Shown: positions 36,165 through 48,303, counted from the stretch's first letter. The stretch is DNA of 64,000 bases from Icerya purchasi (GCA_039619475.1 CM077115.1:496517352-496581351), one strand, 5' to 3'. Made by a program: numbers and translations. Notes: a model not told the origin generated them from the letters alone.

Positions 36165-37306
36165 AGATTGTAAAAAAAAACAAACAAATGAGAAATCGAG
36201 CGCTCAGCTGCACACAGTGGTAAGTGTAATAGAAAAAAGTTTGGAGACAAAAAATTCGTATACAGCGGCATTTCTCGATGTCCAACAGGTTTTTGATAAA
36301 GTTTAGCATAATGGTCTATTATATAAATCAAAAATTCTGTTTCCAACTACGTTATATCTCTTGTTGAGTTCATATCTGCATAATCGATATTTTCAGGTGC
36401 GCTATGAACACACGTTTTCAGAACTATATCCAGTTTAAGCAGGAGTGCCCCAGGGATTAGTTCTGGGACCCACGCTGTATTTAGTATATACAGCAGACTT
36501 TCCTGTACCGGAAAATGTACAGGCATTACTTGCGTCACATTCAGATCCGAGGATAGCAAGCGACAATCTTCAGAAGGCCCTTATCGAAGCAGAAAGCTGA
36601 TTTAAAAAGTGGAATGTTTAGATCAACGAAAGTAAATCGGTAAACGTTCATTTCACGAATAGAAAAGTCATAACCCCAACTGTTTTGATAAATGGACTGG
36701 AATTTCCTGTGAGAACAACAGTTAGGTACTTGGGATTACAACTAGATAGTCGTTTAACATGGAAGAAGCACATTCAGAAAAAGAAAAGAGAAATAGATAT
36801 TCGTGTTAAAAAAATGTACTGGCTTCTAAGAAGAAATAGCGTTTTAAGTATTGCTAATAAACGTTTGATATACACAAGTATGTCTTGAAGAAGTCTATTT
36901 GGACCTACGGAGTACAGCTCTGGAGTTGTGCTAAACCTACAAATCTGAAGATAATACAGACCGTGCAGAATAAAATCTTTAGGCTCGTAACCAAGGCGCT
37001 ATGGTATGTATCAAATCTAACCTTGCATCAGGATTTAGGGATAGCGTATGTGACAGATGTTATTAAAACTCATGCCCGAAGACACGCAGAAAGACTTGAA
37101 AGTCATCCGAATAAACTTGCTGCTGGACTGCTACAAACTGCTGATGATAGGAAGCGGTTGAAGCGTAAGAAACCTCGTGACCTTGTTTAAGGTAAAGTTT
37201 ATCGGGTAGGTACTATTGGGTACTTCTCCCTTCATGATAAATATTTCCCTGTTAAGAATATTGCTAAATGGCCTAATACAATAACAATTTGAAGAAAAAA
37301 AAAAAA
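36165..37306 (+). pseudogene. 5'-truncated Jockey LINE fragment (RT half)
   Basis: Plus-strand RT remnant: FLDVQQVFDKV near 36270, AGVPQGLVLGPTLY near 36440, VRYLGLQLDSRLTWKKH near 36725 and the C-terminal RLKRKKPRDL ending at 37190, followed by a 3' UTR and an A tract at 37291-37310. The YADD-type catalytic box is replaced (position of FADDT reads ASHSDP). At least four in-frame stops plus a frameshift near 36888. The sequence is related to the Jockey copy at 43942-48292, whose C-terminus ends RLKRQKPYDLL. Confidence 0.82.
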
Positions 37307-38914
37307 AAAAAATTTAAATTTTGGCTTATTCTAGAAGAGAAACATGTGCTCATTTTCTCAAGGACATACAATGCGACGCATAAAAGCTGCAGCAGCAGCG
37401 TCGTTGACAGCGCGTGGTGCATGGTGAAGGATTTGAAAACAAGAAAGGAGAGGAAGAAAAAATATGCAAAAAATTCGATTGTCCCAGGTTTTTGACGATT
37501 TGTTTGCTATTTTTTGTTTGTTTTATTTGCTTAGCTACGCGGAACGGATTTGGTGAATTTGCACTCAAAAGCAACAAAAATTTTAAGCTCAACGCCCATT
37601 TCAAATTATCGGAAACCGGCCAGAGAGAGAAAGAAAGAAGCATAAAAAATTTCGCATGCTTTTTGTTGATTACAAATTTTATTTTTTACACTCAACTTGT
37701 GTGCGTCGTTCGAGTTGGTTCGATTTTGGTTTTTGATTTTGGTCAGCTTCTTGGTTTGCTTTTTTTAATTTTTGTGAAACCCGAAAAAAAGAGCGAAACA
37801 TAAAAGCAAGAAGAAGACGACGACGAATCACGTTGCAGGGATGTTTTTCAACTTATTTTCTTCTTGTACGTGTCGGTTGGTTTGTGCGTTTCCCGCTCGC
37901 TCGAGACCGTTTTCCGTTCCCCCATTCCTCTGCCGGCTTAGAAGTTGGCTTAAAAATTAAAATTTCGATTATTATAATTAAATAAAAGTAACTATCCTTT
38001 TATCCCTTAAGCGCCCGATGTGCATTATAATGCACATCAACTTTGAAATCATTTTTAAATACCTGCGTGTTAAATTGATACGAAAAAATTATAGTAATAT
38101 ATAAAATTATATTTTGTTTTAAATATATACAAATTGGGATTTCTGTGCATACTTAAAAGCTTTCTATATAACGATGAATACTTGATATTTTCATAAATTC
38201 CTATTTAATAAATTTCCGTTGTAAAATATGCCTTGAAAAAATGTTACTCTAGTAATTTTTTTTCGTTAACATTTATAAAACAAAGTGTAAAAATTCAAAC
38301 GATATTATTACTTAAAATTACAAGTGTATTTTTTTCGCTGTGTAAGCATTTAAAAGTTATGTTCCTTATAATGCACACCGGCAGTGATGTAGAAACTTTG
38401 CGTTATTTAAAGAAAGTGTCGTAAAGTTCGGATGTTAACTATGGAATGACGGAAATCATCAATTTTTTCCTATGTGGTAACGTTTGTAGTGAATATACGC
38501 GCACTTACAACTACAAAGAAATTTATTTGCAAGCATTTTAATTTATTTGCGGATAGAACTGCTATGGCCAGAAAATGAACAGTCCCGGAAATATATACAT
38601 ATATATGAGCATCTATAAATATACACACACATTTGTAAATAATGAAAATGTTGACCAATACGAAAATGATCGGTACTTCAAAATAAGACTCCTATTTTCA
38701 CGATGCTCTTGGCATAAAATCCATTTGTGAAATAAGGAGCCCGAACAATACAAGATCGAGTTGTCGATTTTAAAACTGCAAGTCAGTGATAACTAACTAC
38801 TTTGTACTTAAAACGGCTTTAGAGCACGAGACCAAAAAAACCAGGACAGACATGCAGTAGAAGCCCTTGGTTTGCTGACTTATATTACGAAACCAGAATT
38901 TGTAATCCGTCTAT
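37307..38914. other. Non-coding stretch inside the hAT-like region
   Basis: GA-rich and T-rich sequence at 37400-37900 gives overlapping low-complexity frames that I do not believe are genes. The 38.0-38.4 kb part holds the palindromic repeat described separately. Confidence 0.5.
38017..38384. repeat. Perfect 22 bp palindrome with a diverged inverted copy
   Basis: Positions 38017-38038 read the same on both strands (centre TTATAA). About 330 bp downstream, TTATAATGCACACCGGCAG at 38366-38384 is an inverted relative of the left edge GCGCCCGATGTGCATTATAA (38011-38030). This could be a small terminal-inverted-repeat element starting just after a TTAA at 38007-38010. Confidence 0.45.
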
Positions 38915-39672
38915 GTGTTTCACTCAGTACTTTCAGTTGTAACGCTTGGACGAGCAAGCGATATGACTGTTAGCGTTTTGAAGCAATATGGGAGGAGATT
39001 GAAAAAATTTGCTAAAAATCATGAAATATGTTTAGAACCCACAAGAGTAAGCAAAAAAAAACGCTTTCAGCAGAATGATAGAAATAAGGACTTTTTAATT
39101 GAATCTACACTTGGAAAAGGAACTTGGAATGATCTATTATCTGACACAAGCTGCAGTGACCAATATTGGAAGATTAATATTTATTTGCAAATAATGGATA
39201 ATGTAATAATGAATATGAAAGACAGGTTTGTCAATCTGCCCATGGCACAATCAGCTGATGCATTTACAAAATTAGATCTCGAAAATGGCAATTCTTTTAT
39301 TGAAAATTACAAAGATATCCCCGGCATTGATCTTACTTTCTTCCATTCTGAGCAAATAATAATACGAAATATGATGGTAACCGAGACATCATATTAGAGA
39401 CCGTTGTGAAAGAGGTTAAGAAAGACCTTTGCCCTAATCTTTACAGACTGTTACAAGCTGCAATCGTGCTTCCAGTCAGCTCAGCGGGATACGAAAGAAG
39501 CTTTTCAGCCATGAGGATAGTGAAAACGTGGCTCAGAAACATAATGACGCAAGAGAGGTTCTCAAATATTTGCGTGCTTCACATTGAAAACGATTATGTA
39601 AAAAAAAATATTACTGCTGATATGGTTTTGAAGCATTTTTCCGAAACAAATAGAAAACTTAAATTAATATAA
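38915..39672 (+). pseudogene. hAT transposase C-terminal half, frameshifted
   Basis: The second part (39406-39672) contains LPVSSAGYERSFSAMRIVK and the following LRNIM motif of the hAT C-terminal dimerisation domain, as in ZMYM1-like hAT proteins. The first part (38915-39397) continues upstream in another frame with HEICLEPTRVSKKKR and DQYWKINIYLQIMD. A frameshift with stop near 39397 separates them. The N-terminal zinc finger and first catalytic Asp are missing, so it cannot transpose itself. Confidence 0.82.
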
Positions 39673-39865
39673 TTTTTAGATATTTAATATCTTTTAACAA
39701 ATAATCTAGTAACATGGATAACAGTGTTATATTTATTGAACCGTCTGTCGATTTCTTTGATATTTACACAAATTCTACTGCATACGACTTTCATACAGAG
39801 TGAAGGAAAGTAATGTCGTTTTTTTACTCTAAATTTAAAAATTTAACTTTCACCAAGTATTTATT

Positions 39866-40092
39866 TTTATTCAATGATGTAATCGCCATCGTTATCAATT
39901 TTTAATGCCGGATCAGTAGAAATCACTTGGCTTTTCAGAAAAGTAGGTGGAGAGGGTATTTTGGATACCCTACAAGCTTTCAAATTTTTTGCCACGCAGA
40001 AAATGTTGTAGCGATTGGAATAAATGAAAATCTGATGGCGTAATATCGGGCGAGTATGATAGACCAGCAGACAATCAGCTAATAATGATAGA
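39866..40092 (-). pseudogene. Mariner transposase C-terminal scrap
   Basis: On the minus strand one frame reads YSPDITPSDFHLFQSLQHFL, the region around the third catalytic Asp of mariner transposases, followed by the FYxxGI-type tail with three stops. It is about 75 codons and 5'-truncated. It differs from the mariner at 53467-54771, so it is another subfamily. Confidence 0.75.
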
Positions 40093-40211
40093 TGAATGAT
40101 GTCATTTGAAAAAAATGACATTATTTTCTGGTCCCTCTGATAAAATGTTGGTTAACCCCCCCCCCCCCCCCCCGGGGAAATGCACGTAGTTGTTACGCCA
40201 ATGCTCCGAGG

Positions 40212-40679
40212 TCATTTATTTTTCCAGCTATATGCTGTACTTCTTCCGTGATTGCGGTTAAAAATCAGCATTTTATTGCATTGCTAATTATTCGTTCTCT
40301 ATCAGTATTAAGGAATTTTAAAAAGAAAGAAAAAAAAGGAAATTGGAACCTCTGTAAATAATTAATCCCAAACGACAAATCAAATATTTCATGTTTGCAA
40401 TTCAAGCCGGCATTTATTCTGGAACGCTAATTCTGTAATACTGCGTGGGAGTAACAAAAAAATCGAAATCCTAGGATAAAGAGAAGCAAGACAAAATTTC
40501 AAAGGCAATATTTGTGGTTACTCTGATTATCCATTCTCTGTCACTATTAGGGAACTACAAAAAGATGGTGTAAAACTGTTCAAATGATCAGTCATTAACA
40601 CTGTGAGTGTTATTTTCGTTCTCAATTGAAAACGATAAACCAGTAGTCAATAAAGGGCGACTCTAACCGTTCCGCTAAT
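40212..40679. other. Non-coding region
   Basis: A run of about 18 C lies just upstream (40157-40174). The stretch itself has no coding or repeat signal except the related phrases TATTCGTTCTCTATCAGTATTA (near 40290) and ATCCATTCTCTGTCACTATTA (near 40530), a loose direct repeat with 240 bp period. Confidence 0.45.
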
Positions 40680-41005
40680 CTGAACCCCAATTCCTGTCCA
40701 GGAGGCGAAAAGTCACCCCAGACCGGTAATCCGAACATAAAATTCACCCCAATTCGTGTCCAGGTGGTCAAAATTCACCCAAGTTTCCCCCGATTCCTCC
40801 GAGTTTCCCCTACACGGTTCCCGTGCATATCCGCTAAACCGAACGTCCAAACAGTGTCCCGAGGTCAACAAACTACCCAAAGTGTTATTCAGGGGCGCAA
40901 GTAACCCCAATTAGTGTCCAGGTGCTGAAAGTTCCCCCAAGTTCCCCAAATTTCTCCGAAATACCCCCGTACGCGTCCCGCTCGTTTCCGACAAACCGAA
41001 TCGAT
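40680..41005 (+). repeat. C-rich degenerate repeat array
   Basis: The phrase CCCCAATTnnTGTCCAGG occurs near 40685, 40747 and 40905, each followed by AAAGT/AAATTCnCCC and, in the last two, by TTTCTCCG/TTCCTCCGA, a CCCGTnC motif and CTAAACCGAA/ACAAACCGAA. Copies 2 and 3 are about 100-110 bp long. Cytosine runs with almost no G clusters stand out from the AT-rich surroundings. Confidence 0.6.
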
Positions 41006-42025
41006 TATTAATTAACGTAAGTATATTAATTAATGACCAAAAGTAACCCAAGTCGCCGCTCGCCCCTCCCGCTCACTGCTTTACCGCAATTTTTTTTTAA
41101 ATTTCCGAGCCTAAGTATGAAAATTCCAAAATTTTACCCCAATATATTATTTAAAGCGTAAATCTAACCTATTACTCCAGTTCACACCTCCCACACGTAT
41201 ATTTCGTTGCCGCGCACGCTCCGGTCGCCGTCGCGAAAGCGCACGCGCCGATCCCGCCCATACTCCGATCTCCGCCACAATATCCCACGCACACACACGC
41301 TCCGTTCCCGATTCCGCGTTTTATTTTTAATATATTTCAAAGCCTAAGTATATGTAATATAAAATTATACATGCGATACATACTTTTTTTAAGGATCTTT
41401 CATATTTTTACAAGTACAGACGCACCTGCGACTAAAAATGCTCCAATCATATCCTTGCATGCAAACATCACCGCGTTATAGTATTTGTTTATCTATAATT
41501 TTTAATTTTTTCGTATTACATAATTATTTTTATTATAATTTCTTATGGCGTAAATATATGGCTATGTGGCGGTATGACGGGAAAGGATATTGATAAATAA
41601 CATGTGATTTAGTTCCCGGAGAACTGAAAAAATAAAGCATATCGTAATATATATGGAATATACATTTATTAAAAATATGCGTGTATGATTCTCACATTAA
41701 TTAATATTTTATATTTCGTAAATTATCTTTCCGCGATGTATACGGGTGTGTGTAAATTTCGTTGATGCTAAATGAATAGATAGAGAGAGAGTGAGAGAGA
41801 GGGAAAAAATCGAAAAATCCTGCTAATTTTACAAGGCATGCTGTGTTGGAAGAAAAAACGCGGTTCCAGAAAAAAAATATTGTTAATTGTGATGGACGAG
41901 TGAGTGAGAGAGTTTATGTGTGTGTGTGATATAGAATATTATATTCTACGACGCATCGGTGCGATCGTAAAAAACAAAAAATACATCGAAAAAAGGCTCC
42001 GGATGTCTCCGAACAACAACATTAA
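41006..42025. other. Non-coding region with C-rich then AT-rich halves
   Basis: 41040-41300 continues C-rich with ACACACAC near 41285. 41780-41815 and 41890-41930 hold GA and TG simple repeats. No gene seen. Confidence 0.55.
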
Positions 42026-42029
42026 CTAA

Positions 42030-42480
42030 AAATGTACCGTTACAATACCGATCTTCGACGAAATTAACGAAAACGACTTTTGATGGTATATGTACCGAAG
42101 AAACATGTTTTTTTTTTTTTTTTCACTGCATGCCAGGTATGATACACATTGTCCCTTACCGTCATCTTCGTTTGAACAAATGGGCTAATGATCTTGCACC
42201 GCTATAACATGACTTATGATTGTTACAGCACAACATTGATGGGTCATAAATAACCGTTTTATAAATTCCAAGTATCTTTTCTGACCGGTCACGTTGCAAG
42301 GCTATCCGGTCGTAAAAATGTACCGCTACAATACCGATTTTTCTACGAAATTTGCGAAAACGACCTTTAATGGTATATGTACCGAAGAAACCTGTTTTTT
42401 TAATGGTGCAAAGGAGAAATTCGAGGGTGGTAGCTGGAGAAAATTCGAACTCCACGAGCACTTGAATTTGTGCAGTCATT
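42030..42480 (+). repeat. Local direct repeat, also shared with 49.4-49.6 kb
   Basis: About 85 bp starting AATGTACCGnTACAATACCGAT occurs at about 42026-42112 and again at about 42316-42400. The right part (GGTGCAAAGGAGAAATTCGAGGGTGGTAGCTGGAGAAA) has a diverged copy at 49560-49610, and GGGTCATAAATAACCGTTT occurs in both places (near 42240 and 49437). It is a dispersed repeat family. A 74-codon frame across it is not convincing. Confidence 0.6.
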
Positions 42481-42627
42481 CAGTTAACACTGAAGATCAA
42501 CAGTTTTCAAAGTTTTAAAACGATTTTTAAAAAAAAATTTTCAAAGTTTTATTTAATCATCCGTCCTTCATTTAATTTGGTAAGTACATTCATACATTTA
42601 TTTACTTATTTATTTAAATTATTTTCT

Positions 42628-42866
42628 ATAATAAAACAAACTTTATAACAAACAATATAGAACAATAAATTAGATAAATACCTATTTAGAAACGTTTTCG
42701 GGCATAACCCATCATCAGCTAACACTAACTTAAAGGAAACTTAAGACATACTGAACTCTTTAAGTTAGTGTTAGCTGATGATGGGTTATGCCCGAAAATG
42801 TTTCTAAATAGGTATTTATCTAATTTATTGTTCTATATTGTTTGTTATTAAAGTTTGTTTTATTAT
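42628..42866. repeat. Large foldback element (hairpin)
   Basis: Arms 42628-42734 and 42759-42866 are reverse complements with only about two differences and one single-base indel; the loop is 24 nt. The arms contain no ORF. Transcribed, it would form a dsRNA stem of over 100 bp. It looks like a palindromic MITE, possibly TA-flanked. Confidence 0.88.
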
Positions 42867-43930
42867 ACCATTTTAACAAACAGGATGTATTCACCTACAT
42901 TTATTTTCTATGTGATCATTATATTATACGATACGGTACCATAAAAAAATTAGCGTTCTATTCAATATTAAAATATCAAAGATTCTTCTTCTAATACTCA
43001 TACAAACAAATAATTTATTTATCTTTTGTGAATTACTTTTTTGATTTCCTACGATACTCATTATTATTGATTTATTAAAAAATATATCCGTAAAACTTAA
43101 ACGAAGTATACATTTAATATATTTCTTTTTCAACATGTAACTAATGAAATATATTTGCCTGAGATAAAATTATTTTACTTTTTTTGTTTACGATAGAATT
43201 TCATACATTTTTTTCATTTGTATTTTACATTATATTAATTACCTCGTGTGTATGAACCACATTTCTTTTAGTATAATCCTGGATTTATTCAGATATATTT
43301 ATTTGGCGCATGCAGTTTCGTGAGGAACATATCATTGTTTAAAGATTTATATTCACAGAACGATTAAACTATATTTTACATACAACATTCTCAAATTTTA
43401 CAGAAAATACATAGCGGTGAGTAATTGTACGGTTTTTATCTTTCATATTATTTTCTCATATCAATTTAATATCTCATACTCACATATTTTTACATTTCTC
43501 TCTATTTTTACGACACTTCCAAGCAATTTTCTCATTTTTGCATTATTTTTTTACTCATTCCTTACACACAATTTACTCAAACTAAACTATAAATATATAC
43601 TACATTATCATTTTCTTTTTACAAAATATTTATCTTGCTTTGTGTCTTATTATTTATATGCTGTATATATGTGGTTATATCTGATTTATAAAATTATTTT
43701 TCTTAAACTACTTTCGCTATACTAATCCATATTTTTAATTTTGTTTCTTTAGCACGTTTTGTTGGTTGGACAAGGAGCGTTCCTCGAAAATTTTTACATA
43801 TATTCGCTGATAGAGCCCACAAGTAGTGAGGTATCTTAATATATACCGAGAATTCAAAAGGTAAGAGGCATCAGCTAGAAGCCGACCTAGCCTTCAAGTC
43901 AAATTTTTTATTTTTTGGATCTTTTGCTGT
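42867..43930. other. Very AT-rich non-coding region
   Basis: No credible gene. The frame at 43417-43725 is a Phe/Leu/Ile-rich product of T-rich DNA. Confidence 0.6.
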
Positions 43931-44068
43931 TTGTGAGTACTTTTTTTTTTTTTTTTTTTCTTCTCTTATTCTTTTTTATTGTTACGACCGATTGGTCTTT
44001 GACAATATTTATCATGTATCGAAGGAATAGACGTGTATGGTTACACTTCCAACGAAATGCTTCCAGCA

Positions 44069-46741
44069 CTATAGATTTAACAGTAAATCATATGGTTTTT
44101 GTCGTTTCAGTCTCCTGATGTCACCTGCATGATCTAGTAATTGCGCCGCTTCGCTATTGCTATGGTTTACCAATCTGTTCTCGTGCTTGCATGCATATCT
44201 GGTGATTTCCTCGACCACCATGGCCAATTTCAAATCCCGATGTATGATATCGTTTCTATCGTATCTGTACGCTGCTGTTATAGTGCGCAAAGCTATGTTT
44301 TGACAGCGTTGTATTACCGCCACGTTGGTCCTGCTCTCACAACCGCGCAACTGGATGCCATAGATCCAGATTGGCTTAATAACTGCTGTATATAAGAGTC
44401 GTTTGTTTTCCAAGGATAAATTCGAGTGCCTGCCTATCAGCCAATACAGCCCTCTCATCCTTTTCTTTATTTGTAAACGTTTTTGGTGAACGTGATGCTT
44501 CCAGTTTAGTCACGTGTCTAGGTGCATTCTTAGGTACTTAACCGTATCCCTTTGTGGGATAATTCATTGATCTAATATTAGTGAGATATTCTCTGTTTTC
44601 CGCAATGTAAAGTTTACATGTACCGACTTTTCACTATTTATTTTAATTTTCCAACGCTTCATCCATTTGGCGACGCTGCATAAAGTTGTTTGTAGCTGAT
44701 CCATTGCGGTTTTTTGTTCCTGGCTGATTGCTAGTATTGCTGTATCGTCCGCAAACGTGGCGGTCAGTGTTTGTCTGTTGACCGGGATATCAGCAGTATA
44801 CAGCTGGTAAAGAACCGGCCCCAGGACGCTTCCTTGCGGAACTCCCGCTGATATGTTGTTCCATTGGGTTTTTTCCTCTTCGTAGCTTACACGAAACTGT
44901 CGGTCGGTCATGTAAGATTCTAACATTTGTCACCAAGAGTATGGTAATTGCTCACGTAGTTTAATTAACAACCCTTCTGGCCAGATCTTATCAAAAGCCT
45001 AGGCCACGTCCAGAAATACCCCACAACAGTACTTCTTCTCTTCTAATGCGTTATGTACAGTATTTGTGATGCGATGTAGCTGATCGACTGTCGCATGCTT
45101 CTTCGGAAAACCAAACTGGTGATCCGGAATGAGTCTTCCCTTTTCTATAATTGGGGTAAGACGTTTCAGAATGAGCTTTTCAAATAAGTTCGACATACTG
45201 GGAAGTAACGATATGGGTCGGTATGATGTTACTTCATTGACGGATTTTCCCGGTTTCAGGAACATTATTATATCTGCTCTTTTCCATTGCCTTGGGAAAT
45301 ATTTTTCACGTAACGAGGCATTAAACAAATACGTCAGAAGTATCAGAGCTCTTCTAGGCAACTCCTTTAGTATACGAGGGCTAATTCCGTCATGCCCTGC
45401 CGCCTTTTTGGCATTTAAATTGTTATCAATTTTCCTTGTCACTTCTAAAGGCGTGAAATGTTTTAAATTTCCGTCTATCTTTTTGAATGGGCGGCTTAAA
45501 TCTAGGTCCGAAGTGATTTTATTCGGCTGGAACACATTTTGTAGGTGCTTAGCAAACACTTCGGCCTTGTCTTTCATGCTACGAGCCCAGGTGCCGTTAT
45601 TTTTGCGCATAGGCGCTAATTGTTCACTTGGCCTTTTCATAAGTTTTGTGGCTTTCCACAACGAATAATCTGTTTTGTCACAGGCTGTGAGGTTACTTGG
45701 GTGCGCCTGAAATGTAATATTTTTAACTTCTTTGATTTTTTCATTCAGTATTTTACCAATACGGTTCCATATTGTCTTGTCCGCTGGATTGCGAGTCTTC
45801 TGCCACTGCTTCCTAGCTTTCCTTTTTTGAGACACAAAGTCCTTAATTTCGACAGGATAAGTTACCGTTTGATGTTCAATAGATTCGTCAAGAGGTGTTG
45901 CAGCTGTAGCAGCACAAATAATATTATTGGTTAGTTTTCCTACTGCTTCTTCTATGTCTTCTGCTGATTTTAGTTTAATAGACAGATCAGTTGTATTTTC
46001 GAATGTGGTTCTAAATACTTCCCAGTCTGTTCTTTTGCTGGTAAGGAACTTCTTCCTCTTTTTTAATATGACGTTTTTACTTAACGTGAGTAGCACGGAC
46101 GTGTGATCTGACGATAATTCTATGAGTTCCTCAATGTTCATGTAGTTACAAGATACTTCTCTGACAATGAAGAAGTCAAGCAGGTCTGGCGTTTTTGCTA
46201 AATCAGCAGGCCAATAAGTTGGCTTTCCCGCGGAAACCGGATCTGCTTTAACTGTTATCATAGCTTTCAGCAGTGCGCGACCTCTGGGGGTAATTAGCCT
46301 TGAGCCCCAGTGCGTATGTTTCGCATTGTAGTCTCCACCTGTAATAAACCTATTCCCTAATGTTCGAAAATAATTGCTGAACATGGCGTCATCTACTTTG
46401 GACCCAGGTGGACAGTATATAGCTGTTATTGTGATATCATTATTTCCATCATTAAGTCGGATGCTTGTTGCTTGCTGTTGTTTTTCCTGAAATTTTTCTA
46501 ACTCATAATGTTTAATTGTATTTTTGATTATTACGGCCGTCCCACCGTGAGCTTTATTGATTGGGTGTTCAGTAGAATAGATATGATAACCTTGCATTTT
46601 AATGTGCATCCATGGTGTAAGATGCGTTTCCGCGACAAGTGCAATATCTATTTTCTTGCTATGAAGTAAATATTAAATTTCATTTTTGCGTTGAACCATC
46701 CCGTTCGCATTCCATGTGATTATTCTTAGGGTGCTGGTCAT
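44069..46741 (-). pseudogene. Jockey ORF2 (endonuclease-RT) with in-frame stops
   Basis: One continuous frame from the ATG at 46741 to 44069 is broken only by in-frame stops: one in the endonuclease near 46677, one at 44999 within the FLDVA-x-AFDKIW RT motif, one near 44927 and one near 44564. Endonuclease: ITWNANGM, VAETHL, GGDYNAKHTHWGS, SSDHTSVL. RT: AAGHDGISPRIL, RPISLLPSMSNLFEK, GFPKKHAT, AGVPQGSVLGPVLY and FADDTAIL. The Cys-containing C-terminus ends RLKRQKPYDLL. No frameshift is evident. Confidence 0.9.
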
Positions 46742-46908
46742 TTTAATTTGTTTTGCACTTTGTTAACTGACTTGGCCTGGCTATTTTCCAGTCTGTCCAG
46801 TGTCACAGTAATTTTGGCCAAGGACTGGCTGACACTTGCCAACGTTTTCATTATGTCCAACAGAGCTGAGCTTCCCCTATCGTCCTGACTTTTTTCACTT
46901 GCCATAGC

Positions 46909-47981
46909 TTACGAATATGTTTTGCCTTTTTCCACCGCAGTAGTTACTTTTTGTTGTATCCTTTGAACTGCTGTAATTTTTTTTGGAAACGCCTTTTCTA
47001 AAGTTTTTTTATAGGCTACACATCCTTTCCAGTTCGCTGTATGCCCTTCGCCACAGTTTGCGCATTGAGCCTTGTCTACTTTTGCTCTTTGGCATCTCTC
47101 TGTATTGTGATTTTCTCCACATTTCACACAGACAGCTATTCGGAAACAATAGTTCCTAGTATGCCCGAAGGCTTGACAATTTTTGCACTGCGGTAATTCT
47201 CTTTTTTTGCGCGGGGGCTCAACCTTTATTACTTGGTGACATAATAATTTTAAATCATATATCGCTTTATTATTATCTTTTGGTTTGAGATCAATAAAAA
47301 ATAGCGGTAATTTTATGTAGGCCCATTCATTGCTTTGGTCATCATTTTTCTTTTTGATTTGGATATTTGTGATTTTCATCACTTCGTGCCCAAGCTCCTG
47401 CAATTGCTGTTTTATCATTTCTGTGTCTGATTCGTGATGTATTCCCCGAATCACAACACGGAATGGTTTTTCGCTTTTTAATTGATGACGATAAAAATTA
47501 ATGTTATTTTCATTTAATATATTTATGGTTTTGCGAAATTGTTGTTCATCATTTGTTAGGATTTGTATTCCATCATTTGAGGAAGTTTTAAATTTTTGTT
47601 CCGCACCTGCTGGTTCATCGTGCGTTAAACATGCTTTTAGTTTATTAAAGTCTTTAACACCATTGATTGTTTACAAATCATTTCTGTATTATTGGGGGCT
47701 TTTGTTGCACCTAAAGCTACTTTATCATTAGATGTAGTCTTCTCATTCGTTTTTGAATCGGGATTTACCTGCTTCGGTTCTTTTCTTAATTTTTCTTCAT
47801 TATAGGTAGTATTAATGACAGAAAATTGTTTTTCAACGGCAGATAATATAGCCTTCTTTAATTTTGGTATATTTTTTTTCGTTTCTTTTTTATTTTGAGC
47901 TGAGATAATAGCTAGCTTTTCAATTTCTTTAATAAAGTCTTTCATTTCGTTAACAATCGATTCGACTTGTAGTGTCGTCAT
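46909..47981 (-). pseudogene. Jockey ORF1 gag-like protein, frameshifted
   Basis: N-terminal part 47981-47637 (MTTLQVESIVNEMKDFIKE, coiled-coil-like, Lys-rich). A frameshift near 47660 separates it from the rest, which continues through FRVVIRGIHHESD and PLFFIDLKPK to three zinc knuckles: CKNCQAFGHTRNYC, CVKCGENHNTERC and CANCGEGHTANWKGC. Same architecture as ORF1 at 1322-2776 but a different family. Confidence 0.88.
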
Positions 47982-48303
47982 AATTGATAATATATTTTAG
48001 TTTCGTATCTGGCTACACTGCCGAATAAATTCGACAGCGTATCGCTGTCGGAAATACTTCGAGAGAAAATATCTCTTATCAGTATTCGATTAATAGATAA
48101 GACAGTTATTCCGAATTATGATAATTGCAATTAAAATACCTGTTCGCTTTTCTAACACATTTTGTTAAGCGACAACTATCCACAAGTATGCATCAAACCA
48201 TCGTGATCCTCGTGAAAAACTAGGTAACATACATATAAATTTCAACTTTAATCGTTCAATAACTCTGAAGGATTGAACAGCAAAGTAAAGTCTTGTGAGT
48301 ACT

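Larger units (their letters stand above)
36086..40203 (+). mobile_element. Decayed hAT DNA transposon with internal insertions (probable)
   Basis: CATTGGCGTAACT at 36086 and TTACGCCAATG ending at 40203 form short inverted ends of the type seen in hAT elements (CAxTGGCGTA). Between them lies a hAT transposase remnant on the plus strand. A Jockey LINE fragment (36165-37306) and a mariner scrap (39866-40092) lie inside. The 8 bp flanks do not match, so the pairing of ends is tentative. Confidence 0.5.
43942..48292 (-). mobile_element. Full-length Jockey-clade LINE with 11 bp target duplication
   Basis: TTGTGAGTACT occurs at 43931-43941 and at 48293-48303. Between them on the minus strand are a 5' UTR (48292-47982), ORF1, ORF2, a short 3' UTR and a poly(A) tail (T tract from 43942). 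Total 4.35 kb, normal for Jockey. Both ORFs are broken by a few point changes, so the copy is recent but dead. Confidence 0.92.

Noticed and set aside
37350..37803. Overlapping frames on both strands
   Set aside because: Low-complexity GA- and T-rich DNA; no recognisable domain.
42294..42518. 74-codon frame in the 42 kb repeat as a small gene
   Set aside because: The partner copies at 42.0 and 49.5 kb do not preserve the frame.
43417..43725. 102-codon hydrophobic frame
   Set aside because: Phe/Ile/Leu content reflects T-rich DNA; no start context or homology.
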